Below, piece by piece: positions 60,028-64,000 of a DNA stretch of 64,000 bases (its first letter is position 1; each line of letters opens with the position of its first letter). The notes beneath the pieces were generated by a model, which saw nothing but the letters and a program-made list of their open reading frames with translations, was not told the DNA's origin and searched no databases. The stretch is from positions 310,001 to 374,000 of the forward strand of contig LCZK01000009.1 in NCBI GenBank assembly GCA_001025035.1. Direction: 5' to 3'. The DNA comes from Actinobacteria bacterium IMCC26207 (GTDB lineage: Bacteria; Actinomycetota; Acidimicrobiia; Acidimicrobiales; Microtrichaceae). The position numbers were made by a program, and so were the translations under genes.

Positions 60028-60068
60028 TATACGACTGCTCTGTATACGACTGCTCTGTATACGACTGC
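60028..60068. repeat. 15-bp tandem repeat, 2.7 copies
   Basis: TATACGACTGCTCTG occurs twice exactly and a third time for 11 bases, 17 bases upstream of the truncated ligase start. Intergenic. Confidence 0.93.
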
Positions 60069-60157
60069 AGGACTTGCCATCATAGAGAGTCTGAACTTGC
60101 TGCAATTGCTAGCAGTGCTGCGTGTGCGTTCGCCTCCGGCTTCACACCTGATCGAGT

Positions 60158-61114
60158 TCACAAAACGGCAACGGGGACAACAGGTGTAGAGGCAGCACCC
60201 ACAAGAGGTTCTGGAGCAGCAAGCAGCAGAAAACTCCATTGCTCGGCATCTGCGCAGGCCACGGCGAGGTCCTCAAAATCCCAGTTTTGACCCTGCAGCA
60301 GACCCATATCTCGAAGCTGGATCATGTGAACCGACAAGCAGTCAGACCAGTCAGCCAAGCTCGGCGGGAGGGCCTCATAGGCATAGTTATCGGTAAATGC
60401 ACCCGCTACATCGTTTCGATGCATCCATTCAATTGACTGCACCGAGAGCCCCGGTAAGTGAAAGTCTTTTCCGACGGCATACCGCTGCCGATCACCCGCT
60501 CGGTAATGCCGCATCTCGGCCGTGCGAACGCACACTACGTCTCCTGGCTGAATCGTGATGCCAGCTGCTTCAGCCGCCTCATCAAGGTCATCGCCAGTAA
60601 TCGCGTACCCCGGGTGGATCTCATCTAGACCAGCGACCCCCTTGACGAACGGAATGTCTAACAACACCCCGCGAGTCACAATCTGGGGCAGCTTTTCTGC
60701 TCCCAACTTGGTGGCCCCCGCAGAAGCAGTGATCACCGAGTTAGGAAAATTGTTGTAGAGAAGATCGTCATACGAGATATGACACAGCGCATCCATATGG
60801 GTGCCCGCGCAGGTTGACATGATGAGCAAGTCATCAGTGCCCTCCCAAATGCCCGGAGCGAATTGATCGCGCTCGTTCAGCGAAGTTGTAGTGAGTATCG
60901 GGTTGAACCTTCTAGCGGGTTGACCAACTTGAATGCCATCGGCGCGCAGATCCACTGCGAGCGATACCCGCTTACCTGAGCGCACCGAAGCCGCACCGCG
61001 CTGAGCGGCTACCTCGGTGAGCAGATTCCCGCAGCCCAGTTCATCATCTTCACCCCAACGCCCCCAATTAGAGACTCGGGCAGCTAGTTCGCTCAGATCT
61101 CCAGGAAGCGGCAT
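60158..61114 (-). CDS. Cyclase family protein (kynurenine formamidase-like metal hydrolase)
   Basis: A 318-residue member of the bacterial cyclase family. The metal motif HxDxxxH is seen as GTHMDALCH (near residue 105), and N-terminal WGRWGEDDELGCGNLL is the common family start. It probably hydrolyses a lactone, amide or similar ester. It ends with a Val/Pro/Ala-rich stretch (GAASTPVVPVAVL). It lies 11 bases downstream of the Zn alcohol dehydrogenase gene in a run of minus-strand genes from the right edge. Exact substrate unknown. Confidence 0.82.
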   Translation of the reverse strand: MPLPGDLSELAARVSNWGRWGEDDELGCGNLLTEVAAQRGAASVRSGKRVSLAVDLRADGIQVGQPARRFNPILTTTSLNERDQFAPGIWEGTDDLLIMSTCAGTHMDALCHISYDDLLYNNFPNSVITASAGATKLGAEKLPQIVTRGVLLDIPFVKGVAGLDEIHPGYAITGDDLDEAAEAAGITIQPGDVVCVRTAEMRHYRAGDRQRYAVGKDFHLPGLSVQSIEWMHRNDVAGAFTDNYAYEALPPSLADWSDCLSVHMIQLRDMGLLQGQNWDFEDLAVACADAEQWSFLLLAAPEPLVGAASTPVVPVAVL

Positions 61115-61125
61115 CAGAGGCGCAA

Positions 61126-62211
61126 TCAGGCCAGCGTCAAGACACCGCGAGCGAGTTTGCCCTCGTGGAGTTCATCAAGGGCCAATTGGAAATCCTCAAT
61201 TGGGTAGGTGGCAGAAACCAGTTCATCGAGCTTGAGTCGGCCCGCTTGGTACAACTTGACCATCAGGGGAATGTCGTACTGCGGTCTTGCAGATCCATAT
61301 CTACAACCCATGATTGTCTTGTCGTTGTACATGGTGTTGACAACAAAGTTGGCCTCAGAACCCATCTTGGGAACCCCCAACATCACCAGAGTTCCACCCC
61401 AGTCCAACAGGTCAGTCGAGGTGCGGATGAGCGCCGTTGAACCAACGCATTCGAATACATAATCCACACCATTTGGGCAGATCTCTTTGACTGCTTCAAC
61501 CAGATCGAAATCAGGGCCATCAGGGCAAATGAAATGCGTGGCACCAAAGGCTTTCGCAAAGGCTTCCTTGCCAGGGTTGGTATCTACAGCGATGATCGGA
61601 AGTGCATCAGAGAGCGCTGCTCCTTGAATGGCGTTGAGTCCGATCCCGCCGACTCCAATCACCACAACTGACTCGCCGTGAGCGACTTTGGCGCGGTTGA
61701 ATACGGCACCGACCCCAGTCAGCACTCCACAGCCAATCAACGAGGCCGAGGTCAGCGGCACCTCGTCGGGAATCTTGACCGCCTGTGTTGCCTTCACCAC
61801 GGTCTCTTCGCAGAACACGCCAAGATTGGCGAACTGGAACAGTTTCTTGGTGTCCTCGTCTTGTCCCCTAGTGAAGGGCCGAGACAGCTTGCCGAGAGAC
61901 TGCCGACAAAACGTTGGCTTACCCCGGTCGCAGCTACCACACTGTCCGCAATTACCAAGGGTTGACAGCACCACATGGTCGCCGACTGCAACGTTGGTCA
62001 CGTCAGGCGCAACCTGGATGACTTCGCCGGCACCCTCGTGGCCAAGGACCACGGGTGGCGGAAACATGATGGTTCCATTGAGCACCGATACGTCGCTATG
62101 ACACAGTCCAGCGGCATCGATACGAACCCGAACCTCACCGGCGCGCAGGTCACGGACCTTCACATCGGTTTCAACTTTTGCTTCTGTGCCATCCCATACA
62201 AGTGCCTTCAT
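61126..62211 (-). CDS. Zn-dependent alcohol dehydrogenase (second NDMA-type)
   Basis: A 361-residue medium-chain dehydrogenase. Catalytic Zn ligands are in AGLCHSDVSV and VLGHEGAG; the structural Zn lobe is CGQCGSCDRGKPTFC; the NAD loop is IGVGGIGLNAIQGA. It resembles the enzyme at 23669 and belongs to the same nicotinoprotein-related subgroup, so it may also depend on mycofactocin. It lies between an aldehyde dehydrogenase (upstream, 36 bases) and a cyclase-family hydrolase, suggesting an alcohol-to-acid route. Confidence 0.88.
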   Translation of the reverse strand: MKALVWDGTEAKVETDVKVRDLRAGEVRVRIDAAGLCHSDVSVLNGTIMFPPPVVLGHEGAGEVIQVAPDVTNVAVGDHVVLSTLGNCGQCGSCDRGKPTFCRQSLGKLSRPFTRGQDEDTKKLFQFANLGVFCEETVVKATQAVKIPDEVPLTSASLIGCGVLTGVGAVFNRAKVAHGESVVVIGVGGIGLNAIQGAALSDALPIIAVDTNPGKEAFAKAFGATHFICPDGPDFDLVEAVKEICPNGVDYVFECVGSTALIRTSTDLLDWGGTLVMLGVPKMGSEANFVVNTMYNDKTIMGCRYGSARPQYDIPLMVKLYQAGRLKLDELVSATYPIEDFQLALDELHEGKLARGVLTLA

Positions 62212-62247
62212 GGTGCTGACCCTAGCCCCCCGCTCAGATGCCCCATG

Positions 62248-63708
62248 TCAGCCTGGCCAGACAATTGACTGCAATTCGGAGTACGCATGCATACCAAATC
62301 TGCCACCATCGCGGCCGACTCCGGATTGCTTAAACCCGCCGAATGGAGCCTCGTTGTTGCGCTGCATGGTGTTGATTCCCACGTTGCCAGAGCGCAAACG
62401 CCTTGCCACGTTCCATGCTCGAGACGCATCCTTGGAAAATACGTAGCTATACAGGCCGTAATCACTGTCATTTGCGATTGCTATGGCCTCGTCCTCATCG
62501 TCGAAGGGAACCACAACCACGACGGGACCAAAGAGTTCTTCACGGACGGGAGTCATCTGGTTTGTACAATCCACCAACAAGGTCGGTGCAACGTAGAACC
62601 CGCGTTCCATATCTGGTCGAGTCCCACCTGCAGCAACCGTTGCACCTTCGGAAACACCAGTCGAGATATAGCCCTCAATGCGATCACGGTGCGCACCAGA
62701 AATCACGGGGCCAACCACAGTGTCGCGCTCGAGTGGGTCTCCCACCTTGAGGTGACCAATGGCCTGAGTCAGACCGCCTACGAGATGGTCATAGACCGAG
62801 CGATGCACAATCACACGAGTAGGTGAGGTGCAGATTTGCCCGGAGTGAAACGCCCAAACTGACGAGATCCCGCCAATGGCAGCCTTGAGATCTGCATCTT
62901 CAAAAACAATGCAGGCGCCCTTGCCGCCGAGTTCCATGAGTTGGCGTTTCATCTGTGCGCCGCAGACAGCACCAATTCGCTGACCGACTCCGGTCGACCC
63001 CGTGAACGAGACCATGTCCGTCAGCGGGTGAGCAACCACAGCCTCGGACGGGGCTGTGTCGAGTCCTGTCACTACATTGATGACCCCCGGGGGGAACCCG
63101 GCCTCATTCATGAGTTCCACCATGCGGATGACTCCAAGCGGATCCTGCGGAGCGGGTTTCACCACCACGGTGTTACCCATTGCTAGGGCAGGGCCAATTT
63201 TGCCTGCCATGTTCGTCATCGGAAAGTTGTACGAGGTAATGCAGGTCACTACGCCGACGGCTGCGCGGTTGGCGACCGCAGAGATCAACCCGCCCGGGGC
63301 TAATGGGGTTGTGGCAGAAACTGCAGGCTCGAGTGGAATAAGGGTTGATTCGAGTGCGCCTCGCGCATATCGCCTGAGCCGGGCTGTGGCCTGGGGGAAC
63401 TGCATGGTTTTGGCCACTCGCATCGTTGCACCGGTCTCGGCCTGCAGGATGGGAATGATCTCTTCGCGGTGAGCGTCGATCAGGTCAGCGGCCCGATCGA
63501 GCAGAGCGGAACGTTCCTCGGGGCTGGTACGTGACCAAGCATCAAACGCCTCAGCTGCTGCCTCAACGGCTGCATTGGCCTGCTCCACTGAAGCTTCTGG
63601 AGCGAGTCCAGCAACTTCCTCCGTTGCAGGATTGATGATTTCGTAGGTTCCGGCGCCACCCTCTACAGATTCGCCGCCGATGGTTAAGCGATAGGTGGAC
63701 TCAGACAT
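62248..63708 (-). CDS. NAD-dependent aldehyde dehydrogenase
   Basis: A 486-residue aldehyde dehydrogenase. The glutamate motif is MELGGKGACIVFEDADL, the catalytic cysteine is in FHSGQICTSPTRV, and PMTNMAGKIGPALAMGNTVVVKPAPQDPLG is the cofactor region. ATG 63708 overlaps the stop of the upstream amidohydrolase by 8 bases, which fixes the start and shows they are one operon with the alcohol dehydrogenase. It would oxidise the aldehyde formed by that enzyme. Substrate class not clear from sequence. Confidence 0.92.
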   Translation of the reverse strand: MSESTYRLTIGGESVEGGAGTYEIINPATEEVAGLAPEASVEQANAAVEAAAEAFDAWSRTSPEERSALLDRAADLIDAHREEIIPILQAETGATMRVAKTMQFPQATARLRRYARGALESTLIPLEPAVSATTPLAPGGLISAVANRAAVGVVTCITSYNFPMTNMAGKIGPALAMGNTVVVKPAPQDPLGVIRMVELMNEAGFPPGVINVVTGLDTAPSEAVVAHPLTDMVSFTGSTGVGQRIGAVCGAQMKRQLMELGGKGACIVFEDADLKAAIGGISSVWAFHSGQICTSPTRVIVHRSVYDHLVGGLTQAIGHLKVGDPLERDTVVGPVISGAHRDRIEGYISTGVSEGATVAAGGTRPDMERGFYVAPTLLVDCTNQMTPVREELFGPVVVVVPFDDEDEAIAIANDSDYGLYSYVFSKDASRAWNVARRLRSGNVGINTMQRNNEAPFGGFKQSGVGRDGGRFGMHAYSELQSIVWPG

Positions 63709-64000
63709 CGAGATCCAATCCAAGCATCTCAATGGCGTTGCCGCGCATCAACTTGCGCAGGACATCGGGTGGAAGGTGGCCCATGAGCTTGATTGCCGTC
63801 TCACGGGAATTGGGCCAGGTGCTGTCGGAATGCGGGTAGTCGGTCTCGAAGCAGACGTTGGAGACTCCCACCTTTTCTAGATTGTCTAGGCCGTATTCAT
63901 CATCGAAGAAACAGCCGTACATCTGTCGGTAGTAATAGGTGGATGGCGGCTCAGGAACTTTCTCACCAAATCCGCCCCAAGCACGGTTGTCATGCCAGAC
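63701..64000 (-). CDS. Amidohydrolase-2 family protein (partial, C terminus)
   Basis: Only the last 99 residues are in the window; the frame stays open to the right edge (VWHDNRAWGGFGEKVPEPPSTYYYRQMYGCFFDDEYGLDNLEKVGVSN...). The block FETDYPHSDSTWPNS holds the conserved aspartate of amidohydrolase-2 enzymes, followed by the typical RKLMRGNAIEMLGLDLDV ending. It overlaps the aldehyde dehydrogenase start, so they are co-transcribed. This one keeps the aspartate that seems altered in the paralogue at 48725. A metal-dependent hydrolase or decarboxylase is expected. Confidence 0.85.
   Translation of the reverse strand, partial: VWHDNRAWGGFGEKVPEPPSTYYYRQMYGCFFDDEYGLDNLEKVGVSNVCFETDYPHSDSTWPNSRETAIKLMGHLPPDVLRKLMRGNAIEMLGLDLDV

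Noticed and set aside
1..64000. tRNA, rRNA, insertion sequences, prophage
   Set aside because: I saw no cloverleaf-like spacer, transposase, integrase or phage gene; intergenic regions are short.

Overview
The window is a dense bacterial chromosome segment with moderately high G+C. Genes are tightly packed and often overlap by ATGA or GTGA, and no gap without a gene exceeds about 230 bases. The family mix points to an actinobacterium: a mycofactocin locus, a KstR-type TetR regulator with KstR-type operators, FadD19/FadD17-type CoA ligases, a WS/DGAT acyltransferase, DUF3097 and a RecQ-phosphoribosyltransferase fusion. The modest G+C and compactness would suit an uncultured aquatic lineage, but that is inference. 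No rRNA, tRNA, CRISPR array, phage or insertion sequence was seen.

Layout. 1-5045: a ferredoxin reductase/ferredoxin pair (cut by the left edge), a serine hydrolase, a GNAT enzyme, an AbiEi/DUF559-like protein flanked by two palindromes, and an HNH protein. 5161-10557: a Rieske oxygenase, a membrane protein, and a four-gene operon of two thiolase-like lipid-transfer proteins plus two OB-fold (DUF35) partners. 11447-23471 (minus strand): a mycofactocin cluster, read mftA-mftB-mftC-FadH/OYE2-small membrane protein-FadH/OYE1-EtfA-FixC-FixX-EtfB-mftE-mftF. 23669-26685 (plus strand): a Zn alcohol dehydrogenase, a MoxR ATPase and a VWA protein. 26706-32970: two acyl-CoA ligases, an HSL-type esterase and a WS/DGAT enzyme. 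32973-37547: ABC-F, RecQ and an Lrp/AsnC regulator. 37618-44837: a polyamine unit (amine oxidase, aldehyde dehydrogenase, potADBC). 44866-52437: a FadD17-like ligase, a GluR0-like receptor channel, an amidohydrolase, a subtilase lipoprotein and a WXG100-like protein. 52443-56739: KstR, a degenerate ThDP-fold protein, DUF3097 and a DNA methyltransferase. 56797-64000: an Hsd4A-like SDR, an aquaporin, a truncated CoA ligase, a cyclase-family hydrolase, a second Zn alcohol dehydrogenase, an aldehyde dehydrogenase and an amidohydrolase cut by the right edge.

How it fits together. Four copies of a 14-bp operator (consensus TGGAAC-NN-GTTCTA) precede the Rieske gene, the lipid-transfer operon, the FadD19-like ligase and an amidohydrolase, and the window encodes a close KstR look-alike. 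This suggests a local steroid or isoprenoid side-chain catabolic regulon. The mycofactocin cluster carries its own electron-transfer flavoprotein set and would re-oxidise nicotinoprotein dehydrogenases such as the two Zn alcohol dehydrogenases. The most unusual features are an MftA precursor whose leader is eight tandem pentapeptides made from 15-bp DNA repeats, similar 15-bp repeats in several other genes, and a three-copy family of long palindromes around the core GGTCGACTATCGACC.
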